Assembly: GCF_964340395.1 (NCBI RefSeq) | Contig: NC_135563.1 | Span: 5,125,422 to 5,189,421, forward strand | Source of the DNA: Glandiceps talaboti | Lineage: Eukaryota > Hemichordata > Enteropneusta > Spengelidae | Length of the DNA: 64,000 bases | Direction: 5' to 3' | Shown here: positions 49,890-60,480 of the stretch, in pieces | Layout of the letters: each line of letters opens with the position of its first letter | Position numbering within the stretch: the first letter of the stretch is position 1 | Notes under the pieces: generated by a model | What the model was told of the DNA's origin: nothing | What the model saw: the letters and a program-made list of their open reading frames with translations, nothing else | Databases searched by the model: none | Made by a program: the position numbers and the translations under genes

Positions 49890-50189
49890 CTTGATCTTCA
49901 AACTAAGATACCCGCAGTTGTAGGAAATGACTTCACCACCAGTGTTGTCCCAGGACAATGTAACAAGGGTGCTAAGCTAGGAAATGACTTCACCACCAGT
50001 GTTGTCCCAGGACAATGTAACAAGGGTGCTAAGCTAGGAAATGACTTCACCACCAGTGTTGTCCCAGGACAATTTAACAAGGGTGCTAAGCTAGGAAATG
50101 ACTTCACCACCAGTGTTGTGCCAGGACAATATAACAACAAGGGTGCTAAGCCTGCTTTTAATTTTTATGTGCCTTTCTTGATAAGATGA
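49890..50189 (+). CDS. Possible exon encoding a 19-residue repeat
   Basis: From a weak acceptor (TTTCTTATAG, ending 49889) the plus frame is open for 99 codons to TGA at 50187. It encodes four repeats of GNDFTTSVVPGQxNKGAKL (x is C, C, F, then Y with an extra N) followed by PAFNFYVPFLIR. All changes keep the frame. The minus strand is also open, which weakens the case, since any 57-bp unit without stops stays open when copied. Confidence 0.2.
   Translation, partial: LDLQTKIPAVVGNDFTTSVVPGQCNKGAKLGNDFTTSVVPGQCNKGAKLGNDFTTSVVPGQFNKGAKLGNDFTTSVVPGQYNNKGAKPAFNFYVPFLIR
49921..50150 (+). repeat. 57-bp minisatellite, four copies
   Basis: Units begin TAGGAAATGACTTCACCACC at 49921, 49978, 50035 and 50092. 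Differences are few: TGT/TGT/TTT/TAT at one site, one synonymous GTC to GTG, and a 3-bp insertion in the last copy. Confidence 0.95.
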
Positions 50190-50747
50190 AAACCATATGG
50201 CAAGTTCCTTCATTTGATATAAAAATATATAAAATCAGCCATCACTGCATCAGACCACACACAGATGATCCTGTCTCAGTCTCTTTCTGGCAGGTATCTC
50301 TAAAATCTTTTTGTCAGCATGTCTCTCAAGCAACACCCCCCCCCCCCCTGCACTATATCTATTTGTGGATTGCAATATAATCTGATGGTGAACAAATATA
50401 GGATAAATTTGATATGATTTTGATTACTAATACTATCATTATAGCTGATTGTGTTGCCATGCCAAATATGTACTTTGTTGGCAACTTTGACCTTCACTTG
50501 ACATTGGAATTGTATACATATGTATGTATGTCAAAATGAATTTAGTAATTAAGAGATTATTTTATTTTGATTCCAATGATAATTAATTATCTATCAGGCT
50601 ATTGTGTGAGGTCCAAGTACATACAGGGCATTGTTGTTATCCTTGGCCCTGTCAAGATTATAATATGTACAATGTATGAATGATAAAATTAGTTGGAATT
50701 TGATTTTCAACTCTGCTGATATTACTATACTGTACGTTAGAAGTCTG

Positions 50748-51050
50748 TAGCCTTGTCCCCACCTGTTAATTCAAAACCAATTCATGTAAATTGGTACAAA
50801 ACTGATTTCTGTCGTCAAAACTTCAAAAAGGAAACTGAGCCATTGATTTGAATTGATTTACGTTTGCTTTTGCATCGATTTTGAATCAACTCATTTTGAG
50901 TCAGATTAAATTTAAAACTATACCCCATGAGGTTGTTTTCAAACTAATTCAACTAAATCGGTTCAAACTGACTTTTGCTGAATGCTGGGACAGGAGAACC
51001 GACTTTGATTTGATTTCAAACCGATTCAACATTCCACTTGTGGACGGCTA
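50748..51050. mobile_element. MITE with TAGCC ends and repeated ACCGATT-type motifs
   Basis: The ends are TAGCCTTGTCCCCACCTG and CCACTTGTGGACGGCTA (reverse complement TAGCCGTCC...). Between them, (A/C)C(C/G)(A/G)ATT and TTGATTTGAATTGATTT motifs recur in both orientations, giving long imperfect inverted arms. Non-coding. Confidence 0.6.
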
Positions 51051-51061
51051 TTATTGAACTC

Positions 51062-51348
51062 TATTGTTCTTCATCCTTGGCCTGAACTTGGAAGATTCTG
51101 ACATTGGACTTTGTTGAAACTAGAAAACAACAGAAAGTGTATTGTTGACTCTGAATGTTTCAATCATATTATGAGCACCACAGAACCAAAGACATAGAGA
51201 GGTCATGCCATCATGAAAACCAACCAGGGTATAAATACCATATTTTCTGTTTGAATACATACAACTTGTCTTGCATGTGGTATAATGTTCTTCATCTTTG
51301 GCTGTAGTGGTAAGATTTTGACATTGGACATAGTCAAAAGAAAACATA
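51062..51348. repeat. Direct repeat pair about 222 bp apart
   Basis: GTTCTTCATC(C/T)TTGGC, then AGATTCTGACATTGGAC (or variant) and GAAAACA, occurs at 51067-51130 and 51287-51348. Confidence 0.65.
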
Positions 51349-51690
51349 TCTGGATTGAGATTTAAGGGTAATACTAGGGGTTAAATTTAAGTCATTACGT
51401 TCAACAAAACTGCATTATAATCTTCAACTCTGAACCTGTGTTCTGACAGAAAGTATTTGCAGTGTGTTTTTGCAAATATTTAAGAAGCCTTTAGACAGAG
51501 ATGGGAAGGAGGAAGGTATAGTGAAACTTGTTTGGATTTCTATTCTAAGATACATGTACGGTGAGGAACCATGCCAATCAAAAGTGGAACACTTAGACAC
51601 TGTAGTGTATAGTGTATTCAGACCATTTGCCCCCCCCCCCCCAAAAAAAAAAAAGGAAAAAAAGAAAGAAAGAAAAAAAAAGAATCGTTT

Positions 51691-51962
51691 CATCACTTAA
51701 ATACCCCCACTTCAGTCTTTTTTGCGTGTGTTTGTCCAGCCCATGCACTCTGCAGATCTGAGGAAAAACACGAATATAACCTTCCTTATTTCACTGTGAA
51801 GACAACTGTACAGAGCCAATCATGAACAAGCAAATGACATCTGCCCACATACACACTTGCTCTAAAGCACTCAATAAAACGAATAGTAACTGCCATAAAT
51901 AGTACATTTTTGTAGATTGAGTGACAGGTTTGTTGAGAATTAAAAAAGAAAAGAAAAAAAAA
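51691..51962. repeat. Dispersed repeat copy (intact counterpart of the 13.7-kb copy)
   Basis: Same order of blocks as the 13.7-kb copy but without the 234-bp insertion; the A-rich end is at 51945-51962. It is preceded by a C12A12 tract and an AAAG-rich stretch (51630-51682), similar to the C/A tract before the other copy at 13.3 kb. Confidence 0.7.
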
Positions 51963-53034
51963 GCACATCGTCTCACCTTTTTAGACAAACTCCTTACCAG
52001 AAACAATTTTTTTTCCCCTTGGCCTTATACATGTATAATCAAATTTCCAAAAATTGTATTTGTACCAATATGATACATGTAATTGGATTGGTGTAAACAG
52101 CTATTTGAATTTTTCTAGCTTTGTGTCACTCTCCATCCAGTTATACCATCTACATTGAACAGTTAGTTCTTACTAGACTTTCTGGAGAGTATATTTTGAG
52201 ATAACATGCTGGAACTCTTTTGTATACAGCCATAGAGTTAATCCAGTGATTGTAAAACACCTCAGTGTCCTTAAAAAAGGTGTGAACTTACTGATAATAT
52301 AAAATCTAAAAAGTACTGAAGGCACAGACGTTTTGAATCTCTGTTTATAAATGTGGAAGGATATACATGACAGATGTGTGTAAAATGAATTGATATGTAA
52401 TATAACTTTAAAGATAATATGTGAGTGTAATAGTCAGTTCTGAGCACATTAAAGTGTTCTGTTGTCGGTCCCTTGGATGTCATGACTGAAAAAAAATGTT
52501 ATTGAAGTGAAAAGAAAATAAAGGAAGGACCTTGAACAAGTGCACTTGTATTCATATCTGACCAGTTGATAAAATGTGTAATGACAAAATTATCATGTGT
52601 GGCACCCACATACATGTAGAGTAATTTAGTGTGACAAAAATTGATGACTTCATTTGTAGCCTGATAAGTGACAAATGATTCAAATGTAGTGTGGTACAGT
52701 ATTCTTTATCTCAAGTGACAGAAAATGAAGTTTTGAATCCTTGAATAAATATTATTATATATCATAAATGAAATGAGAAATGACTAATATTTATTTACTT
52801 AAGTGAATGGCTAGAGATAGTATAATATTAGTAGTCTTGTAATAGTATAGTGGAGCTGATAAGAGCATCACGCCACTTAACCTAAGCGTACATGCAGTTG
52901 AGCCACAAATATACATTGATACATGTATCGTCATGCTCAAGTAGATGAATCTCATCATTTCATCTCGTGCAACAAAAGATCAAAGGAATCGAGAGAGCTT
53001 CCACATCTCTGTCACCTCTGCTGTTATTTGCCAG

Positions 53035-53118
53035 TGTCCGACATCTACCTCTGGCACACATGTCAGTGATTGCTATAAAGATGCCAAACTCAGATGTTGG
53101 AGTTTTGGTCGATCACAG
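53035..53118 (+). CDS. Candidate 84-nt cysteine-containing exon
   Basis: The acceptor CTCTGCTGTTATTTGCCAG ends at 53034, and the segment ends with CACAG before GTTTTG at 53119, a weak donor. It encodes 28 residues in phase 0-0 with three cysteines (starting CPTSTSGTH; later DCYKDAKLRCWSF). The same frame is open upstream to an ATG at 52945 and runs on to a stop at 53155, so a small intronless ORF of 70 residues is an alternative. No homologue is recognised. Confidence 0.18.
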
Positions 53119-53643
53119 GTTTTGAAGAAGAAAAAAATGAATTTTTCGATTTCATAATTGATGATGTACAAGCTGTTGTTGGCTACAGGTTCTGACAGTT
53201 GTGCAAATAAACTACATGCACACAACATTAATCCCCTTTTCCATTTACTTAAACATTTTACTGGTAACAGGCACCTTGTACTTTTGTAATTTTTAGCATC
53301 TTCTTATCAAAATGAATATTACACTGGAAATTTCACAGAGACTAAATGATTTCAAAACCGTTCCAAGGCTCCAGAGGGGCTCCAGAGAGTTTCATTTTAA
53401 TAATACATATAAAAAAGTTTTACCTTCATAACACAAACAAGTTCTTGACCATGAGGGTAACCATTCCTAAATTATAATGCCCTCCTGTGAAACTGTATTA
53501 TGGGTACAGTAATTTTTGGCCAAACACTTCTGTCCATTACATTGTACATGTACATCATATGGCCATGGGTTCCCGGGTAAACTGTCTCATAATATTGATA
53601 TTTGTATTCACTGACATCATATCACAAACCTTATTGTGTGCAG

Positions 53644-53706
53644 ACTATGTGTGTCAGGGAAAGGTGATATTTTCATCAACAAGGCAGTGTGACACTGACT
53701 GGGTTT
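53644..53706 (+). CDS. Candidate phase 1-1 cysteine-containing mini-exon
   Basis: ACCTTATTGTGTGCAG precedes 53644 and TTT|GTATGT follows 53706. The 63 nt are open and encode DYVCQGKVIF followed by SSTRQCDTDW, starting and ending in phase 1. Reading through the donor adds more cysteines before a stop at 53748. It lies 525 nt after the candidate exon at 53035, but the phases of the two do not match directly. Unassigned; may be chance. Confidence 0.15.
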
Positions 53707-56700
53707 GTATGTGTTCTAGTTTCCATCAAACAGTGTCCATGGTAACCTAACATTAAACTTATAAACAACCACTTTCAACACTGAATTGCAAAAAATTGAA
53801 ATTTAAAAAAAAAAAATCATCCATAAGAATTCAATGGTGTCTTTTATTATGCAGTGACGTGGAAATCATCTTTTATAAAATGATTCTTTTACTAGCTGAG
53901 TAAGAAATACTGGTCTTATTTTCAGACTTGAGTGATATAAAAATCATATAGAATTGTTAGTTTGTGCAGTTTTGTCATAGAAAATTTGTCCATAACTACA
54001 AAAATTCTATTTTGTGACTGTACAAATCTTTATAGTACATTGTACTGTTTTTTGGAGTGTGAGGCTAAGATCAACTCTACCAGAGTTCACCGGTCATTAA
54101 ACCATTGCTTGGAATGAAATTATGGTCAATGTGTGGAAATCTATGCTCATTTTAACTGAATTACCCTTTTCTGTTGCCAGGGTTACCAAACCTAAAGCAA
54201 AACACACTAGTGACATACCATCTTAAATTTAAAACAAAAGAATTTTATTATTTATAAGAACTGATATTAATTAGAATTTAAAAAAAAAATACATATGGGA
54301 GTTGTAGAAAAAATACAGACTACGTTGACTATGTGTTATACTGTCATGATGTGTTTATGAGTATGAACTCTTGCCACCTACCTTTAGTATCCAGGTACCA
54401 TAAAAATCTTCAGTGTTGCTAATCAAAGCATTATAAAACACTTTTTGGTTGTTTACATGAACTACTACCCCTCCTCCCCCCCCCCTCTGCATACTTGACA
54501 CATTTTTAACTTTATTGAATGCAAATAATTAGAACAATGATGAATGACATGAGTTTGACCCAAATTTTGAAAATTGTTTGTTACATGTATGAAGGAGAGA
54601 GAGGAGATAAAAAACAAGAACATATTCTCCTTCAAGCATTAGTAATTTTTATATTCATGTACATATATAGTGTGGCAATATGTGTACATGTACTGTTAGT
54701 TACTGAGGTACTATGGTCACCGCTATGGTGCCAGTTTTAACATTTATGAAAGTCTGATGACTAGTAGAAGCTATAACTATTAAAGTATATCTGGTCTATG
54801 AGATTTTGTTCTACTCATTAAAATTTGTCGTCTAGTAGTCCTACTACAACTTGCAATTATTGTACATATAGTATTTTGTTGTGATAACTTTTAGTTGTGT
54901 ACCAAAAGTTGAAAATGATTGGTAAGAATATGAAGTGGATTTGGTGTTGAAGGTCCTGTGGAGAGGGGGGGGGGGTGTGTTAGGTAAAAACCTGGATATT
55001 GGATATAAAACCTCTCCCAATGTCAACAGTTTTGAAAGACGCTTAAAAACTTTTATCTTTCAGAGAGCATTTTCATAACTCTAAGCGCCAATGAACATTG
55101 TTTAACTTTTGGATATTTGGCATGATATAAGTTTGGTAGGTAGGTAGGTAGGTAGGTAGGTAGGTACATGTAGGTAGGTAGGTGGGTAGATAGATAGAAG
55201 TAACAAGGACTAAAATTGGAACATAAAACTGCATTAGTTTGAAACATTTGTCCATAAAATCAGAAGTGAATCTTGCTAATATATTGGTACTATCTGATTT
55301 TATATGAATATTTTACTTCATGATTTTCTTTTGAAATATAAAATTAGACAAGTAAATAAAAAGATATCTTTTCAACCAAAAATGGAGATTGCACTCCATA
55401 CTGACTGAGAAATTGCTGTGAGATGTACTACACATATCATGTGTACTACACATGCACATCAAATCTGAGACAATATTTACCACCCATGTTTTGTGTAAAA
55501 TAGAATAGTCTATTGTTGAAACAAAAGGACCATACCATTACCCCAGCATTGATAGGGAGTTTCATTATATATTTAACAAGAAAAATAATTTCTCAAGATG
55601 AGTTTTTCCTGTGGAGCACTGGTAGATTATGGTTGAGTAGTGGTAAAGATTTTAACAGTTTGAAAGTTCCTGCAACAATACAATTACAATGTATGTATAT
55701 TTAGAAGCAAATGAGGAAAGGAACACACGACTAGGAAGCTATCAAATTCTACTTCTAATCTGTGGTGATAATAAAGTCGGAGCTTATCTTATACCTTGGT
55801 AACCCTGTATTACACCAGCATACGCTACCGTACATTGTAATTTTCAACCATCGACACATCACAAATCTCTGCAGTGCCACTTGGTATTATAACTTTAGCT
55901 TCAAAAAGTGATAAAATCGTACCACACGCCAGAATAGAAGCTTAACAAAATTGAAGTGTGATAACGGTGCTGCTGAAAAAAAGTGGGTTGGCTGATCAGC
56001 TGAACCTGAGGGGGAGGGGCAAGGTGTGGCTTAATTTCTGTATGCAAAACAATGAGTAGTGTGACAAATTACCATAGCAACAGTTAGGGATAACGATAGA
56101 TAATGACCCGCATGACTTGCGATACTTGTAAAATGGTGAAAAGCAGCAGAATAGGGAAAGAAAATCACAAAAATTTTGTACAACTTAGGGTAAATAATTT
56201 CACATTTTTCATGGTATATTCATGCAAAGAAAAGTAAAATACAGCATCTTATTATTTGAGCCAATAATGGACATTATATAATTCTTGTCACTTTTTTCAA
56301 TTTTATAATTTTCAAAAAAAAAAAATAATTTGTAAATATTTTCAGTGCCATCACAGTTATTATGCATTTTTAGTGTCTGCAAAGTGTACTTGAGATAGTA
56401 ATAAAGTCTTTATGAGAAAAGTGATAATGATGTATGCATGCATGAGATTGAAATACAGTTTTCGAAATACACTGAGCTTCATAAAAAAAACTCTCATTAC
56501 AGAACCCATCTGTTTGTGTGTGTGTGTGAAACGTAAAATGTGTGATGGCTGTTTGATCCAAAATCAGAACTTTTAACAGCAAATACAGCTTTATTTTACA
56601 TGGAGGTAGTGACACAAATCCATCAAAGAATGGGATGGAATGAGGTGCATTTTTTTGTTTATGCTTATTTTAAAAGTGAAAAAACTGCGGTTGCTATAAC

Positions 56701-56885
56701 GAGGAAGTTAAAGTCAGATGCTTGAAACAGAATGATAAAATATATACAGTATTAGCCAAGAAGAAAAATCATTTGCCCGGAGGGAAATAATCTAAAATGT
56801 AATCGTAGAAAACATTTGTCTTTCGTGACATTTCACTAATAGTATAACATAGATAATTTCCTTTGAGAGTATACCGGAGTTTAGT
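53707..56885. other. No supported gene
   Basis: Very AT-rich, with poly-A and C/G runs (53803, 54285, 54476, 54965, 56315). A (GT)n is present at 56515. No exon-like segment until the receptor promoter. Confidence 0.45.
55135..55195. repeat. (GGTA)n microsatellite
   Basis: About eleven GGTA units, interrupted once by TACATG, then GATA units. Confidence 0.9.
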
Positions 56886-57104
56886 CAGAATTGATGGAAA
56901 TTTCCCGTCACATGTTGATATCTCTACTGTTCCTGGTTGGAGCTTTCAAGTTAAGACAAAAAATGACAGCTGACCTTTTTAATTTGAAAACAAATTTGTT
57001 GTCAGTAATTGTGGCAGTGAGGTTGTCATGGCGAGTCCCCCAGGTGCATTGTGGGTTGTTTGTGATGGTCATTCATATCTGTCAGCTGTACCTGTGCTGG
57101 GTAA
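56886..57104 (+). promoter_or_regulatory. Proximal upstream region of receptor promoter, with motif matches
   Basis: This segment is more complex in sequence than the surrounding AT-rich DNA. It holds a kappaB-like palindrome GGAAATTTCC (56896-56905), an E-box-like CAGCTG overlapping TGACCT (56971-56976; on the minus strand AGGTCA preceded by an A/T run, resembling a ROR/Rev-erb/NR1 half-site), and GCATTGTGGG (about 57046), similar to the core of ZNF143/Staf sites. A short open frame with a hydrophobic start (ATG at 56894, stop at 57107) also lies here and would be an upstream ORF in any transcript beginning further 5'. A second ATG at 57028 opens another frame that ends at 57234 without encoding a zinc finger. 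All binding assignments are motif-level inference. Confidence 0.3.
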
Positions 57105-57135
57105 TATAAAGAGGGGAAGGAAGAGCAGATTCAGT
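57105..57135 (+). promoter_or_regulatory. TATA box plus initiator upstream of the receptor exon
   Basis: TATAAAG begins at 57105 and a TTCAGT initiator (matches BBCABW, arthropod-type TCAGT) covers 57130-57135. The likely +1 A is at 57133, which places the first T of the TATA box at -28, inside the usual window. The in-frame ATG follows 25 nt downstream. The short GA-rich stretch between the two elements has no competing start. This would drive a receptor isoform whose N-terminus is encoded contiguously with the first finger. Motif matches this short can occur by chance; the spacing and the position next to a real coding exon are what support the call. Confidence 0.5.
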
Positions 57136-57157
57136 CAAAACAGCCGATTTGGTCAAA

Positions 57158-57334
57158 ATGTTCAACAACAACTTGTATCAGCTGCCCAGCTACTACTACT
57201 CTCCGCTTTCTTTCCTTGCAGGCACAACAGGTAATGCGTTACCTGACAGTGTAGACCTGCCTATGAAATGCAGAGTATGCGGTGACAAGGCATCAGGCTT
57301 TCACTACGGAGTCCATGCATGTGAAGGTTGCAAA
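57158..57334 (+). CDS. Nuclear receptor exon with first zinc finger (PPAR/E75 type), partial
   Basis: The exon encodes 59 residues ending in a complete first C4 zinc finger: [11 protein letters not shown] followed directly by [11 protein letters not shown], with cysteines at residues 38, 41, 55 and 58 in the CxxC-x13-CxxC spacing of nuclear receptors. The P-box start (CEGCK) is intact. Receptors with this finger are DNA-binding, ligand-regulated transcription factors acting in the nucleus. [16 protein letters not shown] fits NR1C (PPAR) and E75; Rev-erb normally has V instead of K, and RAR, TR, ROR and VDR differ more. The preceding PMK resembles the PPAR context more than E75. The exon ends in phase 0 at GTAAGT (57335), between the two fingers, where vertebrate PPAR genes also have an intron. 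The ATG at 57158 (A at -3) is in frame, and the nearest upstream stop is at 57107. Residues 1-21 are rich in N, Y and S. If the acceptor at 57220-57221 is used instead, the exon is 57222-57334. No second-finger exon was found up to 64000. Confidence 0.9.
57204..57223 (+). other. Splice acceptor inside the receptor exon
   Basis: A pyrimidine-rich run (CCGCTTTCTTTCCTTGCAG) ends with AG at 57220-57221. It would join upstream exons to the first-finger exon starting at 57222, splitting a glycine codon after its first base. The same bases are open and code for part of SPLSFLA in the frame from 57158, so the segment may be intron in some transcripts and coding in others. Confidence 0.5.
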
Positions 57335-60224
57335 GTAAGTCAATATTTTATATTTCTTTCCCCTCAAGGTTGTATTATATGTACAAAAAAATGTAGCTTG
57401 TGTTATATTTTCAAAAGTATCTTGGTTTGTTTCGAGAAGTCTAAAAACATACAAGGATGGGGCCTGGTAAAATTTTCATCGCACCGTATATATATGTCGT
57501 GACACAAATTTTCATTACAACTCAGCTAAATGCCTTTAGGAGATAAACTAGCTTTTTACTATAATTCGTGTAAGAAAAATAACCTGCTATCCATTAGGAT
57601 ATGTCCCCATCACAGTGTGTGGCATTTGTTACAATAGTGATATCTTTTCATGATTTACTGACTTGGTGAGCCATGTTGTGATAATTATCTTACCTACTTG
57701 ACAAGATCCACCCATTTACACACCTAAATCTATTCATCACCCTGACTGTGTGCTTCCCCCGTACTCGCGGCTCTTTCTCCACCAAAAAAAATCATAAATT
57801 AACTTTGCATTAGAGTAAAAAAATAAGAAACTGAATTTGAGATGTTTAAATCGTACAATGTTGTTGCTAGCAGAGAAGATAAAATATTTTTTTACACTAT
57901 AAAAACTTTCCAAAATGTTATACTTTTTGGTACATTTTCGGTCAAAGTGACAGACAGTTTGTACAGACTTATCATATATAAGGAGATACATGTATATTTC
58001 AATGTATATCTAGTCGAAGCTGTCGAATGTGTTGACTAAAAATACATAGCTTTGTTCAGGATTCCTATCAAGTGTTTGTTTAATATATGTAAAACATGTA
58101 CTAGGTTATCAGAACTTTGGCTCCCTGATAGAAAAATAAGTAGACTAAATTTCACAGATTGTACATGTAATACCACTAATGGATTGAACGTTATTACTTT
58201 ACGGGAAAAGTATATTACAAGTGTCAATGAGATAGTGTAGGTTGTTGTAATCTTCGGGTATAAATCACGGGTGTTGGAAATTAATTTTGTACAGTCTGAT
58301 ACGTGTATGTGTAGTGATAGAACTCTTGGTAGACAAACATTGTGCTTTACAAATGATCAAATCTGATACTGTTTTTCCCTCCTAGATTTTTACTGGGGTT
58401 TCATTTCACTTAACAACCTTAGTCCTATGTAAAAAAAAAAAGTCTGAATTTTTTTTAGATTTTATCCTTTTTGTTGCAAGCATATGAAATCGTAACGTCA
58501 CCGTGGTGATTGCATGGACATGTTGACCATTTTGTTCTGATGAAGTTGAAAATGATTTACCCCATTAAACTAAAAAAAAAATGTATAACTGAGAATTAAA
58601 CTGTTATTGCAGGACAAAGTATGTGAATAATTCTCATCTGACAATATTTACTGTACATTAAAAAAATCTTCAAGTTTTGCTATCAAAACTCTAAAGTGAT
58701 AGTTTGAAAACTGTTAGTTTGATATTTCATAGGAGTTACAGACACATGATGATGTATCAATCAAAGTCTAAATAATTACCAAGTAAATCATTATAAGATC
58801 AATCACCAGCTCATATTTCAGGTCAGATAGCTGACAACAGGTGAAATATTGTCAGTTTGTTCTCTTTAACATATTCAGTGTGAAATCAAAGGCCTTCTGA
58901 GTTCTATAATCTTTCTACAAACATATTCCAAACCACAGGTAAATCCTCATAGGATTATCAATGCATGCTTTAGTGTTTCCAATTAGCATGTCTGTCTAAG
59001 TTTTTCTTTTTTTCTAACATTTTTTCAAATATTATTTTGAAGTTTTGTGATTAATTTTGGTACTTTTGATTATCACATACATTTTACACACTTCACTCAA
59101 AAGTCTGTTAGGATCTTTCAGTTGTAGAATTTCCGTCATTTTAAATTTGATGGAATAAGTTGCGAGATTAATGGTTCAATGCAGGATCAAAAATTCATTT
59201 AGTTAGGCCTCATCCTTAAGTTTTCAAATTTTGCAAAAATTACATGAAACCATTCAGTGTTTGACCACTAGTATTTCTGCATTTTGTGAAGCAAAGACTA
59301 ATCTGATGAGACTTGGCAATATATAGTAAATAGATACACAGAGACAGAAATGCTACCGAGCTAGCCGTTCCACTCATGGCCTAATGTTGAACAGAAATTG
59401 AAAAATATCAAATTGGCAAACATATGGTCAGGCTGTATGTTTTGCCCATTTTTACACAAACCAAGCTGTAAAAACAAATTAGAATTCTTCTCTAGGTATC
59501 TTGTTGAGTCTAGCCCCAATATGTCTTTTAAGTAAAAGTGCCGAGTAAATGATTTGAGATGATTTACGAGACAGTTCCATAGTACATGTTTCTCCTAAGG
59601 AGATGATGTGATCATTGTACAGACTAGCCTACTTTAAGAATTCTTGTTAAATTGAAATTCTGAGGCTTCCGTCACAAATGCATATTCTTCATCACCTGTC
59701 ATCCGTGCTATATCCCAGTGGTGTCATGTCTACTGGGATACAGAGTGAACTGGTCAAGTTACTCAATCTGTCTAATTGTGGCTCACTATTGCCATTCATT
59801 AGACAAGTGATGACATTTATTGCCTTGAACGAATGACACGTACATGTAGTCTTGCAGTCGTTACCTTTCACCTTGTTTGAAGATGTTAGATTTACAAGCA
59901 CATTGTCTCCTAAAATGACGACCTTCAACTCGTCTTTATCTTGCAACTTTTTTATCGTAGACAATAGTGGTGTATTAAGAATAGTTTTATCAATTTTATA
60001 TTGTGAGATGCTATTTCAGGATTTTAAGCTATCAGAAATAAGTCTGATATGCTGACGATAGCATTATGATAACTTGTAAAATCATTCATACAGTATTAAT
60101 CTCCGCAATTGATATCTTTATGCCTGTTTATAAGATAAAATATGACTATCCTTCATTTTTAAATTGTGTGAATGACACATTATATCAATTTGCACATTTT
60201 CTGGGTCACAACTGATACGCTAAT
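57335..60224 (+). other. Start of long receptor intron, no exon seen
   Basis: AT-rich, mostly unique sequence after the GTAAGT donor. I looked for an acceptor followed by GFFRR-type codons (the expected start of the second finger) and found none. Open frames here are short and low-complexity. The sequence runs poly-A/T stretches at 57787, 58430, 58448 and 58572. Confidence 0.4.
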
Positions 60225-60480
60225 GAGTGCTGTGATTGGGCATTCCTAAAAGTCCCTCGATGGGTCTAGCACACACTGGTACTTCCAAGTATTTTCCCCT
60301 CTCACTTAGTGACAATTACGCTTTTAAATTTCACCTCATGGCAATTTAATGAAGCGATCACGTGCGATAACTTGATAAGTTCATGACGCAGGTACCGTAA
60401 TCTGATGTCTGCGACTGTCACAAGGTTGGTACGCACAAACACCGGACGTCGTGTCATCTACCGCAAAGGGACAACCCTGA
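60225..60480 (+). promoter_or_regulatory. Possible intronic regulatory module in the receptor gene
   Basis: About 2.9 kb into the intron after the zinc-finger exon, this segment has more CpG than its flanks. It contains an inverted CCAAT box (TGATTGGG, 60233-60240), a perfect E-box CACGTG (60359-60364) and a CRE-like TGACGCA about 20 nt further on. CCAAT with E-box and CRE-like sites is a common promoter or enhancer combination. No open frame of note is present. The call rests only on motif clustering and composition. Confidence 0.25.

Noticed and set aside
55135-55195. Interstitial telomere repeat
   Set aside because: The unit is GGTA/TAGG tetramers, not TTAGGG; an ordinary microsatellite.
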